Position numbers and translations under genes: made by a program. The notes under the pieces were generated by a model that saw nothing but the letters and a program-made list of their open reading frames with translations, was not told the origin of the DNA and did not search any database. A DNA stretch of 64,000 nucleotides. Source: WTGA01 sp965214055 (lineage in GTDB: Bacteria > Pseudomonadota > Gammaproteobacteria > Arenicellales > Poriferihabitantaceae). The stretch is from contig OZ243931.1 in the NCBI GenBank assembly GCA_965214055.1, positions 992,001 through 1,056,000 of the forward strand, given 5' to 3'. Numbering within the stretch: position 1 is the stretch's first letter; each line of letters begins with the position of its first letter. Positions 35,955 through 45,175 of this stretch are shown piece after piece.

Positions 35955-36992
35955 TCACCCATCGTCTTTTCGGAAAATACCCCGGTCCAGTGAATTCCCG
36001 ACGACCACGAGGGTTAACAGCAGCATGGCACCTGCCTGGTGCGCCACTCCCAGAACCAGGGGAACACCGGATAACAGTGTGGCGATACCCAGGCCCCACT
36101 GGACCGCTACAGCCAGGACCAGGAGAAGCGCAATGGTTTTCCCTGAAGGGACGGTGGATTGCCCCAACTGCCAGGCATATCCCAGGACGGCGATCAATAC
36201 CCCCACCGCCAGCAGCCGATGGAGAAACTGGATGGCCACTGGATTTTCAAGGAAATTCCGCCACCCCGGAGACAAAGCCATGACCTGGGCAGGCACCCAG
36301 TCCATCCCCATTTTCGGGAAAGTGTTGAACATGAATCCCGCTTTGGTTCCGGCGACAAAAGCCCCGCTGACGATCATCAGCAATACGATGGCAAAGGTGA
36401 TGGTCCCCATGGTCCCGGACCCCGGGTTCCGGGGCCTGCGGTGAATGACCAGTCCACACACGATCCGGACCATGTACGCGTAGATGAGCACGGCAACCAG
36501 CAAATGCAGGGCCAATCGGTACTGGCTGACCCTGGGATTGTCTACCAGCCCGCTTTGTACCATGTACCAGCCGATCAATCCCTGCACGGCACCCAGAAGA
36601 AGCAGCAACCAAAGATGGTTCGACAATCCCGGCAAAAGCTTCCCTGTACAGAGAAAAACCAGGAACGGAACGAAGAATGCGATGCCGATGATACGACCAA
36701 GAATCCGATGGGAATACTCCATATAGTAGATGAACTTGAATCCTTCCAACTCCATGCCCCGATACACAAGCTGGTATTCCGGAAACGTCTTGTATTTCTC
36801 GAAGACATCCGTCCAGGCCTGTGCATCCATGGGAGGAATCATGCCCGTCAGGGGTTTCCAGTCCACCATGGACAACCCGGAGCCTGTCAATCGAACCGCC
36901 CCGCCCAACAGCACCATGGCCAATACCAGGACGCAGCAAACCACCAGCCAGATGACAACCGGGCCTGGGGATTGTGCCTTGGACTGAATCAT
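35955..36992 (-). CDS. COX15/CtaA-family heme A synthase-like protein
   Basis: A 345-residue inner-membrane protein with eight helices in two similar halves. Heme-ligand histidines appear in YYMEYSHRILGRIIG near residue 92 and FLHRLLAVGVL near 260, with RLALHLLVAVLIYAYM and VLGVAHQAGAMLLL giving the partner histidines. AVRLTGSGLSMVDWKPLTG near residue 35 is diagnostic of the alphaproteobacterial/mitochondrial type. It oxidises heme O to heme A for aa3 oxidases. No cox structural genes or ctaB are nearby; it lies 70 bp downstream of fabB. The ATG at 36992 is preferred over an upstream extension to 37109 that would overlap fabB. Confidence 0.88.
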   Translation of the reverse strand: MIQSKAQSPGPVVIWLVVCCVLVLAMVLLGGAVRLTGSGLSMVDWKPLTGMIPPMDAQAWTDVFEKYKTFPEYQLVYRGMELEGFKFIYYMEYSHRILGRIIGIAFFVPFLVFLCTGKLLPGLSNHLWLLLLLGAVQGLIGWYMVQSGLVDNPRVSQYRLALHLLVAVLIYAYMVRIVCGLVIHRRPRNPGSGTMGTITFAIVLLMIVSGAFVAGTKAGFMFNTFPKMGMDWVPAQVMALSPGWRNFLENPVAIQFLHRLLAVGVLIAVLGYAWQLGQSTVPSGKTIALLLVLAVAVQWGLGIATLLSGVPLVLGVAHQAGAMLLLTLVVVGNSLDRGIFRKDDG

Positions 36993-37062
36993 GCTTGAAA
37001 ACCGGGAAAGCACCCTTGCAGTGCCGACGGGCTGCCGTACCTGCCCGGGGATTATCAGGAGA

Positions 37063-38280
37063 TTACGGGTTCCAGCGCTCGAAAACCAGGGAACAGTTCG
37101 TACCGCCAAAACCGAAACTGTTGCTCATTGCGACATTGATTTCCACGTCCGTCATGGTATCCGTGACAATGGGAAATCCCGCCGCCCCTTCATCCAGGTT
37201 TTCTATATTCGCCGTTCCCGAGATAAATCCGGACTCCATCATCAACAGCGTGTAAATCGATTCATTGACACCCGCGGCCCCCAGTGCATGCCCGCTGAGG
37301 GATTTGGTCGCACTGATTGGCGGGCAGTCTGCATTGAAGACTTCGGCAATGGCCTCAAGCTCCCTGATGTCTCCCACCGGGGTGCTGGTTCCGTGGGCAT
37401 TGATGTACTGGACCGGCTTGTCAATGGACTGCATGGACTGACGCATGCAGCGCACTGCGCCGTGCCCTGAAGGCTGGACCATGTCATATCCATCCGAAGT
37501 CGCCCCGTATCCCGTCAGTTCCGCATAAATCGGCGCCCCCCGGCGTTGGGCATGTTCCAGGTCCTCCAGCACTACCACCCCGGCCCCTCCGGAGATCACG
37601 AACCCGTCCCGGTTCTTGTCATAGGGTCGGGAGGCGGTTGCCGGGGCATCGTTATAGTTTGAAGACAGGGCACCCATTCCATCGAACAGTACCGACAGGG
37701 ACCAGTGCAATTCTTCGCCGCCACCGGCAAACACAACATCCTGCTTGCCAAGTTCAATGAGTTCCGCGCCATGTCCAATGCAGTGGGCGCTGGTGGAACA
37801 GGCCGAACTGATGGCATAGGAAACCCCTTTTATCTTGTAGGCCGTTCCGAGGCAGGCGGGGATCGTACTGGACATCGTCTTGGTAACCATGTAGGGCCCC
37901 ACCCGCCGGACCCCCCGCCCACGCAGGGTATCCGCAGCCTTGACGATATTTTCCGGTGAAGCCCCCCCTGTTCCCATCAACAAACCCGTTCTTTCGCTGC
38001 TGATGATGGCTTCGGTCAAATTTGCATGCTCAATGGCTTCCTGCATGGCAATATAGCTGTATGCCGCCGCATCCCCCATAAATCGATACAGCTTCCGGTC
38101 AATCATGGACTGTGCGTCCAGTTCGATGGCACCGTGAATCCGGCTGCGCATTCCAAGATCGGCATAGTCCTGGCAATGTACGATTCCGGATTGACCCGTC
38201 ATCAGTGCCTGCCGGACCTCGTCTTTATTGTTCCCCAGACTGGAAACAATCCCATACCCCGTAATCACGACTCTTTTCAT
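37063..38280 (-). CDS. fabB: 3-oxoacyl-ACP synthase I (FabB)
   Basis: A 405-residue condensing enzyme that elongates fatty acids, essential for the unsaturated branch. The catalytic cysteine lies in SSACSTSAHCIGHG near residue 162 and the two histidines in INAHGTSTPVGD near 297 and KSLSGHALGAAGV near 332. The N-terminus MKRVVITGYGIVSSLGNN is standard. It sits 155 bp downstream of fabA on the same strand, the usual FabA-FabB partnership. Confidence 0.97.
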   Translation of the reverse strand: MKRVVITGYGIVSSLGNNKDEVRQALMTGQSGIVHCQDYADLGMRSRIHGAIELDAQSMIDRKLYRFMGDAAAYSYIAMQEAIEHANLTEAIISSERTGLLMGTGGASPENIVKAADTLRGRGVRRVGPYMVTKTMSSTIPACLGTAYKIKGVSYAISSACSTSAHCIGHGAELIELGKQDVVFAGGGEELHWSLSVLFDGMGALSSNYNDAPATASRPYDKNRDGFVISGGAGVVVLEDLEHAQRRGAPIYAELTGYGATSDGYDMVQPSGHGAVRCMRQSMQSIDKPVQYINAHGTSTPVGDIRELEAIAEVFNADCPPISATKSLSGHALGAAGVNESIYTLLMMESGFISGTANIENLDEGAAGFPIVTDTMTDVEINVAMSNSFGFGGTNCSLVFERWNP

Positions 38281-38435
38281 GTCAATTTCACCAGGGGTTC
38301 AGGCCGTTCGGAGTGTTTCAAAAAAGACATTTGCAAATCATAACACGGGTTCAATGATGGAAAATCCAGGCTGTTCAACACGACTTTCAACGATCCGATT
38401 AAAGAGAGGTCAAGCACCTGCGACGAGTCCGAGAA

Positions 38436-38954
38436 TCAGAAATTCTCGATGTTTTTGAACAACCCCACCCGGAGGTCCTTGCAGTCATAGACCGGGTGAT
38501 CATCCGCGTACACCTTGCCGTCGGCGATTCCCATCACCAGTTTTCGCATAATGACCCGCTTGAAATCAATCCGGTAGGTAATTACCTTGCAACTCTTGGT
38601 AATCTGTCCGCTGAACCGGATCTCCCCCGCACCCAGGGCACGCCCGTGCCCCTCACCCCCTCTCCATCCCAATGAAAACCCTACCAGCTGCCACAATGCA
38701 TCCACTCCCAGGCAGCCTGGCATGACCGGATCGCCTTCAAAATGACAGGCAAAAAACCACAGGTCGGGGTGGACATCCATTTCAGCGATTACCAGTCCTT
38801 TTCCATGCGTTCCACCATCATCATCAATGTGGATGATCCGGTCAAACATGAGCATGTTTGGCAGCGGCAACTGTGCATTGCCTGGCCCAAACAACTCCCC
38901 GTGACCACATGCAAGTAATTCTTCCGTGTCGTACTGACTCTTGTCCTGCTTCAA
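38436..38954 (-). CDS. fabA: 3-hydroxydecanoyl-ACP dehydratase/isomerase (FabA)
   Basis: A 172-residue enzyme that dehydrates 3-hydroxyacyl-ACP and isomerises the C10 product to start unsaturated fatty acids. The catalytic histidine is in FFACHFEGDPVMPGCLGVDA near residue 70, with aspartate in the following LGVDALWQLVG. The start is the TTG at 38954, with AGGA 6 bases before it; this gives exactly the E. coli length, whereas the frame opens much further upstream without conserved residues. Confidence 0.97.
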   Translation of the reverse strand: MKQDKSQYDTEELLACGHGELFGPGNAQLPLPNMLMFDRIIHIDDDGGTHGKGLVIAEMDVHPDLWFFACHFEGDPVMPGCLGVDALWQLVGFSLGWRGGEGHGRALGAGEIRFSGQITKSCKVITYRIDFKRVIMRKLVMGIADGKVYADDHPVYDCKDLRVGLFKNIENF

Positions 38955-39222
38955 TGGATTTCCTCTTTCCCCAAAATAATGGGAGCCTCTTATGAGATTT
39001 AGATTCGATTTTACCCCAAACGGGAGAACGATAGTATCTCGGCGTGGTGCGCCCGTCCTTCCCGCCGGAAAATTTTTCTCCAGACAACGGCAAAGGGTGG
39101 TTTTTCTGCCGCCGGGCTTTTCAGGGAAACCGGGCAGCACAAAACCTGCCAAGGGTCTCCGGGTGCCGGGGTGAAGACAGGCCATGGCAATGGCACACAT
39201 GGAAGAAGAGGAGGGGCCCTGC
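38955..39222. other. Intergenic region between moaA and fabA
   Basis: About 270 bases. The frame open upstream of fabA here has no conserved content. It likely holds the fabA promoter; no clear operator was identified. Confidence 0.45.
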
Positions 39223-40248
39223 CTATCCTCCGATATAGGACATTTCGACTTTTTGCGGCTGCTGAACCATGACCTGCCCCGCCGGGTTCAGGCTCCGCAT
39301 CATCGAATACTGATCGTTCCGGTTTTTCCAGATTGCCGAGATTCTCTGCCGGATTTCATTCGCGGACATGCCGGCTGCGAGAAATTTTTTCAGGTCCACG
39401 CCACCGCTGGCAAACAGGCAGGTGAACAGTTCTCCCTTTGCGGACAGTCTTGCCCGGCTGCAGTCTCCACAAAAAGGCTGGGTGATGGAGGAAATGATGC
39501 CGATTTCTCCCTGACCATCCTTGAATCGCCATCTTTTTGCGACTTCCCCGTCATATTGCCCGTCCAATGGTTCCATTGGAAACACCCCGTTGATTTCCCC
39601 AAGAATCTCCCTGGCGCCAAATACCCGATCCATGTTCCACTGGTTGTGGTTGCCGACATCCATAAACTCAATGAATCTCAATATGGCGCCGGACCCGCGA
39701 AAATACGTCACCATGGGCAGGATGTCCGTTTCGTTCACCCCCTTTTGGACCACCATGTTGATTTTAACAACCCTGAATCCCGCTTCCAGTGCATTGTTGA
39801 TTCCTCCGAGAATAGTTTCGAGGGGGTAGGGGACTTCGTTGATTTGTTCATAAATGTGCGGCGTCAGCGCATCCAGGCTGATGTTGACCCGTTCAATCCC
39901 GGCTTGTCTCAGGGATTCCGCGCGTCTTCGGGTGAGCAGGGACGCATTGGTTGTTATTGCAACATCCTGGATCCCCGGTGTACCGGCAATCACAGAAACC
40001 AGTTTTTCAAGGTCTTTTCTCAACAACGGCTCACCGCCCGTGAGGCGGATTTTCTGGACACCCAGTTCTGCAAACACCTTTACCAGCAACTCGATTTGTT
40101 CATGGGTCAGCAACGCACTGGATTTCAAAAAGGGGTACCCCTTTTTGAAAATATCCTTTGGCATGCAATACCCACACCTGAAGTTGCACCGGTCCGTGAC
40201 CGATATTCGCAAATCATGGAGTGGGCGCTTTAAGGAATCCCGTAACAA
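39223..40248 (-). CDS. moaA: GTP 3',8-cyclase (MoaA)
   Basis: A 341-residue radical-SAM enzyme for the first step of molybdopterin (or tungstopterin) synthesis, making 3',8-cyclo-GTP. The SAM cluster cysteines are C21, C25 and C28 in DRCNFRCGYCMP; the second cluster is in FCGDCSRARLSAKGELFTC near residue 265. KIRLTGGEPLLRKDLEKL is the SAM-binding GGE motif. The last two residues are GG as MoaA requires. It closes the tungsten aldehyde oxidoreductase cluster, 106 bp after the MoaD-like gene, so it may be dedicated to that enzyme. Confidence 0.96.
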   Translation of the reverse strand: MLRDSLKRPLHDLRISVTDRCNFRCGYCMPKDIFKKGYPFLKSSALLTHEQIELLVKVFAELGVQKIRLTGGEPLLRKDLEKLVSVIAGTPGIQDVAITTNASLLTRRRAESLRQAGIERVNISLDALTPHIYEQINEVPYPLETILGGINNALEAGFRVVKINMVVQKGVNETDILPMVTYFRGSGAILRFIEFMDVGNHNQWNMDRVFGAREILGEINGVFPMEPLDGQYDGEVAKRWRFKDGQGEIGIISSITQPFCGDCSRARLSAKGELFTCLFASGGVDLKKFLAAGMSANEIRQRISAIWKNRNDQYSMMRSLNPAGQVMVQQPQKVEMSYIGG

Positions 40249-40354
40249 TCTGATAACCCGATAACCAATACATTCAATCCGTACAGCGGTATTCTACCCC
40301 GACTCCGCAACCCGCCGCATGGAATATTTTTGACCGCAAATCCCGAGTGCGGCT

Positions 40355-40609
40355 TTACCCGCCCTGGATGGATGGCCAGACGGTGAGCAGATCCCCCTCT
40401 TCCAGTGGCTTGTCCCGGTCCTCTTCAGGCAGGAAGACACCGTTTCGCATCACTGTGCGAACCTCTTCTTCCGGTACCCGGTATCGCGCCAGAACCTGCC
40501 GGGGGGAGGTGCCCGGGTTGACCTGCACAACCATGGAATTGCCCTCAACCGACCTCGGCAGGTATTCCATCAAACTCGAGAAAAATTTTACCGTTATATT
40601 CACCTTCAA
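40355..40609 (-). CDS. MoaD/ThiS-family sulfur carrier, copy 2
   Basis: An 84-residue beta-grasp protein ending WPSIQGG; the terminal Gly-Gly is the site that becomes a thiocarboxylate to donate sulfur for the pterin dithiolene. The start MKVNITVKFFSSLMEYLPRS and ending LLTVWPSIQGG align with the upstream MoaD-like paralogue. Its ATG overlaps the stop of the 104-residue unknown gene by 4 bases. Dedicated MoaD-like proteins accompany tungsten AOR operons in other bacteria. Confidence 0.88.
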   Translation of the reverse strand: MKVNITVKFFSSLMEYLPRSVEGNSMVVQVNPGTSPRQVLARYRVPEEEVRTVMRNGVFLPEEDRDKPLEEGDLLTVWPSIQGG

Positions 40610-40920
40610 CCCCCTCCCCGCTGCAAATATTGCCTGAAACGATCCAGGAATTCCTGGTATTCAACGACATCGAAATTCCTGAACTCAATGTTAACACGGG
40701 TGGCGGGAATCCTGATTGAGGCGATCCGGCGCACCGACTCCGGCTCCAGGGTCAAAATGGCAACCCGTCCACCGGGGTCCGCGTCCACCGTCATGGAATA
40801 GGAATACTCGGAAATCCTCCGCACCGCATACGGCACCACTGCGGATTCCAGCTCCCGCAGCAATTCTGCATGGGAGTATCCCATCTCTGCCTGGTATCGG
40901 AATACTTCGTGGTCCCTCAT
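40606..40920 (-). CDS. Unknown protein between two MoaD paralogues in the AOR operon
   Basis: A 104-residue protein starting MRDHEVFRYQAEMGYSHAEL. It has alternating strands and helices (VDADPGGRVAILTLEPESV and VVEYQEFLDRFRQYLQ) and ends in three glycines. No cysteine is present and no family is recognised. It overlaps both neighbouring MoaD-like genes by 4 bases, so the three are translated together. It probably assists tungsten cofactor maturation or insertion, which is inference from position only. Confidence 0.75.
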   Translation of the reverse strand: MRDHEVFRYQAEMGYSHAELLRELESAVVPYAVRRISEYSYSMTVDADPGGRVAILTLEPESVRRIASIRIPATRVNIEFRNFDVVEYQEFLDRFRQYLQRGGG

Positions 40921-41165
40921 CCTCCCGCTACAGGGGGCCAGATTGCCAGGGTGTCGTTGGGTTTCATTGGCAGGTCCCGGCTTTCTTCATCCACATAGAC
41001 CCCGTTCACCAATACCAGATGGACCTCGGACCGGGGGACCCGGTACCGGTCAATCACCTGGTAGGGCGTGGCGTTTTCTTCGACCTGGATATCAATGGTG
41101 TTCTTGACCGCACCGGCGGGCAGATACTCCATGAGCGTGGCAAACATTTTAAAGGTGATTTGCAT
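40917..41165 (-). CDS. MoaD/ThiS-family sulfur carrier, copy 1
   Basis: An 82-residue beta-grasp protein, MQITFKMFATLMEYLPAGAV to WPPVAGG, ending in Gly-Gly. It resembles copy 2 throughout (MEYLP, RYRVP, VNGV, WP) but has diverged, so the two may serve different acceptors. The frame opens to 41267, yet the ATG at 41165 has GAGG 5 bases upstream and matches the paralogue's start. It is 119 bp downstream of the FAD subunit gene. Confidence 0.88.
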   Translation of the reverse strand: MQITFKMFATLMEYLPAGAVKNTIDIQVEENATPYQVIDRYRVPRSEVHLVLVNGVYVDEESRDLPMKPNDTLAIWPPVAGG

Positions 41166-41284
41166 AGTTGCCTCGATTTCCAGATCAGGGTCCATGGTTG
41201 TCGGCGGTGCCCGGTCGTCCTGGTCACCCGGCACGCAGAACAATACGCCGGGGACCCCTCCACCCAAAAAGCAGGGGTCGCTTC

Positions 41285-42529
41285 CTACCCCTGGCTCACC
41301 GCAAGATAAGCCTCCATCACCAGGAGGGGATTTTTCATTAACCGGTCTTTCCAGCGGCCAAGATGGAATCGCCCCTGCACCAGGCCCCGGATAACACCAA
41401 TATGCTGGGTCATCCCCAGGGTATTGGCTCCCACCAGCTGATCGCCGTCAAACTGAAGCTGGATATAGCGAAAGGCCTCTTCATCCACCAGCGTTGCCGA
41501 CTCCCCCCCTTCTACGCCTTCCCACTGGCCATACGACGATGAAACCAGTCCGATGGTATCCAGGACATTCATCAGCACACTGCCCTGATGCGTCACCGAG
41601 CCATGGTTGACCATATTGCCGGCCGCTGCCCGGCCATGCTCAACCGCGGTGGGCTGAATGGCCTGGACGCTGTACTCTCCCGTGGAAAAATCACGCCCGC
41701 ACGCCACATCCCCCGCTGCATAGATGTCCGGCACGGACGAACACATGTGCTGGTCCACCACCACTGCGCCGTCGGACAATTCCACTTCGGAGCCTTCAAG
41801 AAATTTCGCATTGGCCCGGACCCCCGCGGCAGAAATGACCAACTCGGCATCCACCTCTTGCCCACCGCTGATCTTTACCTTCACATGATCCCCGGCATCT
41901 TCAATGGCTTCCACCTGGGAACTGGTCATGACGTGGACCCCCTTTTCCCCGCACCATCGTTGCAGCAGCGTGCCGCAGGTCTCATCCAGCATTCGTGGCA
42001 CCATACGGTTGCCCATTTCAATGACCGTCAATTTCACTCCTGCCGATACCAGCGCTTCCAGGATAATACAGCCAATAAATCCGGCACCGATCAACACAAC
42101 GGATGCACCGGGCGCGCATCCCCCGGCAATCTTCCTGGCATCTTCAAGGGTCCAGCAATTGGTCACCTTTTCATGGTCAATCCCGGAAACGGGAGGCAGG
42201 ATGGGAACCGAGCCGGTGGCCACCAGCAGGCGGTCGTACGGCACAGTATCGCCACCGGTCAGCCGCAACTGCTTGCCCTGGGTATCCACCGATGCCACCG
42301 TGCCCGCCACAACCTCTATGCTGCTGTGGGCGAAGTGACCGGATTGTTTGCGCAGGTAGGTCCCCTCTTCATCAATGTTATCACTGAGCAAATAGGGAAT
42401 GGCCATCCTCGAATAGGGGGGCTCCGGCTCGTCCCCGATCACCACGATCCTGGCATCAGGGTCCAGTTTGCGCAACGTTTCCGCGGCCACCACCCCTGCG
42501 GGCCCGGCCCCGACAATCACATGTTTCAT
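41285..42529 (-). CDS. aorC: FAD/NAD(P)-dependent oxidoreductase subunit of the AOR complex
   Basis: A 414-residue flavoprotein of the pyridine nucleotide-disulfide oxidoreductase fold. The FAD motif VIVGAGPAGVVAAETL is at residues 4-19, the NAD motif VVLIGAGFIGCIILEALVSAG near 150 and DIYAAGDVACG near 270. It should pass electrons from the tungsten enzyme to NAD+, or the reverse, as AorC does in Aromatoleum. The ATG at 42529 overlaps the catalytic gene's stop by 4 bases (ATGA). Confidence 0.88.
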   Translation of the reverse strand: MKHVIVGAGPAGVVAAETLRKLDPDARIVVIGDEPEPPYSRMAIPYLLSDNIDEEGTYLRKQSGHFAHSSIEVVAGTVASVDTQGKQLRLTGGDTVPYDRLLVATGSVPILPPVSGIDHEKVTNCWTLEDARKIAGGCAPGASVVLIGAGFIGCIILEALVSAGVKLTVIEMGNRMVPRMLDETCGTLLQRWCGEKGVHVMTSSQVEAIEDAGDHVKVKISGGQEVDAELVISAAGVRANAKFLEGSEVELSDGAVVVDQHMCSSVPDIYAAGDVACGRDFSTGEYSVQAIQPTAVEHGRAAAGNMVNHGSVTHQGSVLMNVLDTIGLVSSSYGQWEGVEGGESATLVDEEAFRYIQLQFDGDQLVGANTLGMTQHIGVIRGLVQGRFHLGRWKDRLMKNPLLVMEAYLAVSQG

Positions 42530-44382
42530 GCCGGTAACGAGAATTTCTGTCGGGTTTCCCCGGTCACCTGACCGTCCGGCGTCCATCCACGCAACGAATA
42601 GTACTCCGGCAGCATTACATCCAGGCCACACACCTTGCCTTCTGCCGGTCCGGTTTTGGCCGCTTCTTTCAGGAGCCTTTCCGGCAGGTTGTCATCGGCA
42701 CCGGTCAGGCCGGCTTTCATGTTGTAATCCCTCTCCAGGTTCCAGATACGCTCACCGGCTTCCACCAGGCGCTCAACGGTCCACTCGCCGTCACAGGCCG
42801 CATCCAGCTGCGGAGCCATGTTGTCCAAAGACCACGCGAAAGTGGTGAAAACACACAGTCCCATGGAATCCACGGCAGCGGTGGCATCCTGAAACGCCTT
42901 GACCAGGCCGGCTTTGCCTTCGGTTTCGAGGGGGTCGGTCTTTTCCGGAATCCCCAGAATTTCCGAGGCAACGGTATAGCTTCGAAGGTGGCACGCCCCG
43001 CGATTGGATGTCGCGTAGGTCAGTCCCATGCCCTGTATTCCCCGGGGATCATAGGCCGGGAATTCCTGGCCCTTTACGGACATCGACAGACCGGGATGTC
43101 CATACTTTTCGCACAGCCTCTTGGAACCCATTCCAATCTCCTTGCCGAATCCCTCGCCGGCCGCCACTTTTTCAACGCACCAGGTGAGGGCTTCTGAAGA
43201 CCCGAAACTCAGGTCCACGCCACCGGTATCCTCAGTGGTAATGGCGCCCAGATCAAACAGATCCATGGCCGCTCCCACCGTGGCCCCGAATGAGATGGGG
43301 TCCATTCCGTCTTCATTGCATACAAAGTTGGCATAGGTCAGGGTGTCAAGATCGTCCACCCCCGTGGCCGCTCCCAATGCCCAGGCCGCCTCGTATTCCA
43401 GGCCGCCGGAGTTGCCCCAGTATTCGGGCTTGTTCTCCACCGTAAAATGCCCCTTGTCAATGGTGGAAATCCGTCCGCAGGCAATGGTGCAGCCAAAACA
43501 GGCCGCATTGGTCGTGAGGTTGGGCTTTCCATCACTTTCACGCGCCTCCAGCATCGCCTCGCCGGAAATATTGTTCGCACCATCGAACTGGACATCCCGC
43601 ATATTGTGAGTCGGCAGGGCTCCCACTTCGTTGATGACATTCATCAATACCTGGGTGCCCAGGGCCGGCAGACCCTGGCCGGTGACCGCATTTTCCGCAA
43701 GCACCTGCTTTTGTTCGGCGACACTTTTCATGAAACGGACCGGGTCCTTGATATTGCCAACCCCCCGTGTTCCCCGCACCGAGACGGCCTTGAGGTTTTT
43801 GGATGCCATCACCGTGCCCACGCCGGAGCGCCCGGCGGCACGGTGGAGATCATTGATAATGGCAGAATACAGACATCCTGCTTCTGCGGACCGCCCCACT
43901 GCGGCAATCCTGACCTGAGGGTCCTGGACCGCTGCATGGATCAGTTTGTCGGTTTCCCAGACGGTTTTTCCCCACAAATCATCCGCTGGAATGAGCTCCG
44001 CTTTTTCGTTCTCAATATGCAGCCGTACCGGAGACTCGGCTTTTCCTTCGAAAATGACCATGTCCCAGCCGGCGGACTTCAATTCCGCACCAAAAAACCC
44101 GCCGGAATTGGAACACGCAACGGCCCCGGTCAGGGGGCTTTTGCAAATCACGGAATATCGACCCCCGGTGGACACTGCGGTCCCGGTCAGGGGCCCGGTG
44201 GCAAAGATCAACTTGTTGTCCACACCCAGGGCATCGCAGGTGGGGTCGGTCTCTTCAACAAGGTACCGGGTTCCCAGCCCTCTTTGCCCAATATACTGCT
44301 CTGCCCAGTCCATGTTGAGCGGTTCTTCGGAAACCTCACCACGACTGAGGTTGACGCGTAAAACTTTCTTGGTCCAACTCAT
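42526..44382 (-). CDS. aorB: Tungsten-containing aldehyde ferredoxin oxidoreductase, catalytic subunit
   Basis: A 618-residue cytoplasmic enzyme that oxidises aldehydes to acids with a bis-pterin tungsten and one [4Fe-4S] cluster. The N-terminus MSWTKKVLRVNLSRGEV and IGQRGLGTRYL, GGRYSVICKSPLTGAVACSN and HRAAGRSGVGTVMASKNLKA are the conserved pterin-binding blocks. Cluster cysteines are in AACFGCTIACG near residue 296. The gene starts 3 bases after the ferredoxin-like gene. W rather than Mo is a family expectation. Likely roles are aldehyde detoxification or acid reduction; the substrate is unknown. Confidence 0.95.
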   Translation of the reverse strand: MSWTKKVLRVNLSRGEVSEEPLNMDWAEQYIGQRGLGTRYLVEETDPTCDALGVDNKLIFATGPLTGTAVSTGGRYSVICKSPLTGAVACSNSGGFFGAELKSAGWDMVIFEGKAESPVRLHIENEKAELIPADDLWGKTVWETDKLIHAAVQDPQVRIAAVGRSAEAGCLYSAIINDLHRAAGRSGVGTVMASKNLKAVSVRGTRGVGNIKDPVRFMKSVAEQKQVLAENAVTGQGLPALGTQVLMNVINEVGALPTHNMRDVQFDGANNISGEAMLEARESDGKPNLTTNAACFGCTIACGRISTIDKGHFTVENKPEYWGNSGGLEYEAAWALGAATGVDDLDTLTYANFVCNEDGMDPISFGATVGAAMDLFDLGAITTEDTGGVDLSFGSSEALTWCVEKVAAGEGFGKEIGMGSKRLCEKYGHPGLSMSVKGQEFPAYDPRGIQGMGLTYATSNRGACHLRSYTVASEILGIPEKTDPLETEGKAGLVKAFQDATAAVDSMGLCVFTTFAWSLDNMAPQLDAACDGEWTVERLVEAGERIWNLERDYNMKAGLTGADDNLPERLLKEAAKTGPAEGKVCGLDVMLPEYYSLRGWTPDGQVTGETRQKFSLPA

Positions 44383-44385
44383 GGT

Positions 44386-44865
44386 TTACCCCCTTGCAGA
44401 CGCTGCATTATCGGTTTTAGCCGCCCAGGCACGCATTTTATCCAGGCCGGTGGCATCGGCATCGACATAGATAATGGCATCGGTGGGACAGGCCTCGGCA
44501 CACTTGGGGTCCCCCCCACAAAGATCACACTTGATCACTTTTCCCGTATCCTGGTTGTAGTTGACCGTGCCGAAAGGACAGGCAATGGTACACACCTTGC
44601 AGCCCACACAGACCGAGTCCGCCACTTCCATGGCCCCGGTTGCCTTGTTCATGGTGATGGCCTCCACCGGGCAGGCGTGCAGACACCAGGCCTCATCACA
44701 TTGTGTACAGGTATAGGGCACAAACCGGCCTTCATCATGAAAGGTGAAGACCTTGATTCTGGATTTTGCCGGATTGAAAACCCCTTCGTTTTCGTAGGAA
44801 CAGGCCATCTCGCACTGCAAACAGCCCGTGCATTTCTCCGCGTCAATAGAAAGTGAACGTAACAT
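44386..44865 (-). CDS. aorA: Polyferredoxin electron-transfer subunit of the AOR complex
   Basis: A 159-residue protein with four [4Fe-4S] motifs: CTGCLQCEMAC near residue 14, CTQCDEAWCLHACP near 55, CVGCKVCTIACP near 86 and CDLCGGDPKCAEACP near 113. This is the HycB-like polyferredoxin that wires the tungsten subunit to the flavin subunit. It is the first gene of the operon; a possible operator lies 37 bases upstream. Confidence 0.92.
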   Translation of the reverse strand: MLRSLSIDAEKCTGCLQCEMACSYENEGVFNPAKSRIKVFTFHDEGRFVPYTCTQCDEAWCLHACPVEAITMNKATGAMEVADSVCVGCKVCTIACPFGTVNYNQDTGKVIKCDLCGGDPKCAEACPTDAIIYVDADATGLDKMRAWAAKTDNAASARG

Positions 44866-44901
44866 GCTGGTTCTCCTGCGTCATTGTCATTCTGATCACC
44901 C

Positions 44902-44922
44902 GTTGCAACCAAGTGTTACAAC
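44902..44922. promoter_or_regulatory. Possible operator upstream of aorA
   Basis: GTTGCAAC (44902-44909, itself palindromic) and GTTACAAC (44915-44922) are 5 bases apart, 37 bases before the aorA ATG. The spacing suits a dimeric regulator, but the match to any known site is unproven. Confidence 0.35.
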
Positions 44923-45175
44923 CGATTTTTTTGTATACCGGAGACAATATCACTTCTATCCGGGAGACTCAAGAATGAAAGGCCTTCCCTCCACCTTGCC
45001 GTGCGACCCCCCAGAGCTTTTCCAAAATGGGCCCGGTCAGGGGGATGCCGGACAGGTTCGGGGCCGGACTCCACCGTCGCTGAACGCACAGCGATGCCTC
45101 TCCAGGATCAACCCTGCAGGGATCGTACTACCTGACATCACAGCCTGCCCGGACTCCCGGAGAATCGCTTTATCG

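Noticed and set aside
32209..39200. Aryl-polyene biosynthesis cluster
   Set aside because: MMPL and LolA-like genes fit, but FabA and FabB are the ordinary fatty-acid pair and the specific ketosynthases, ACPs and acyltransferases are missing.
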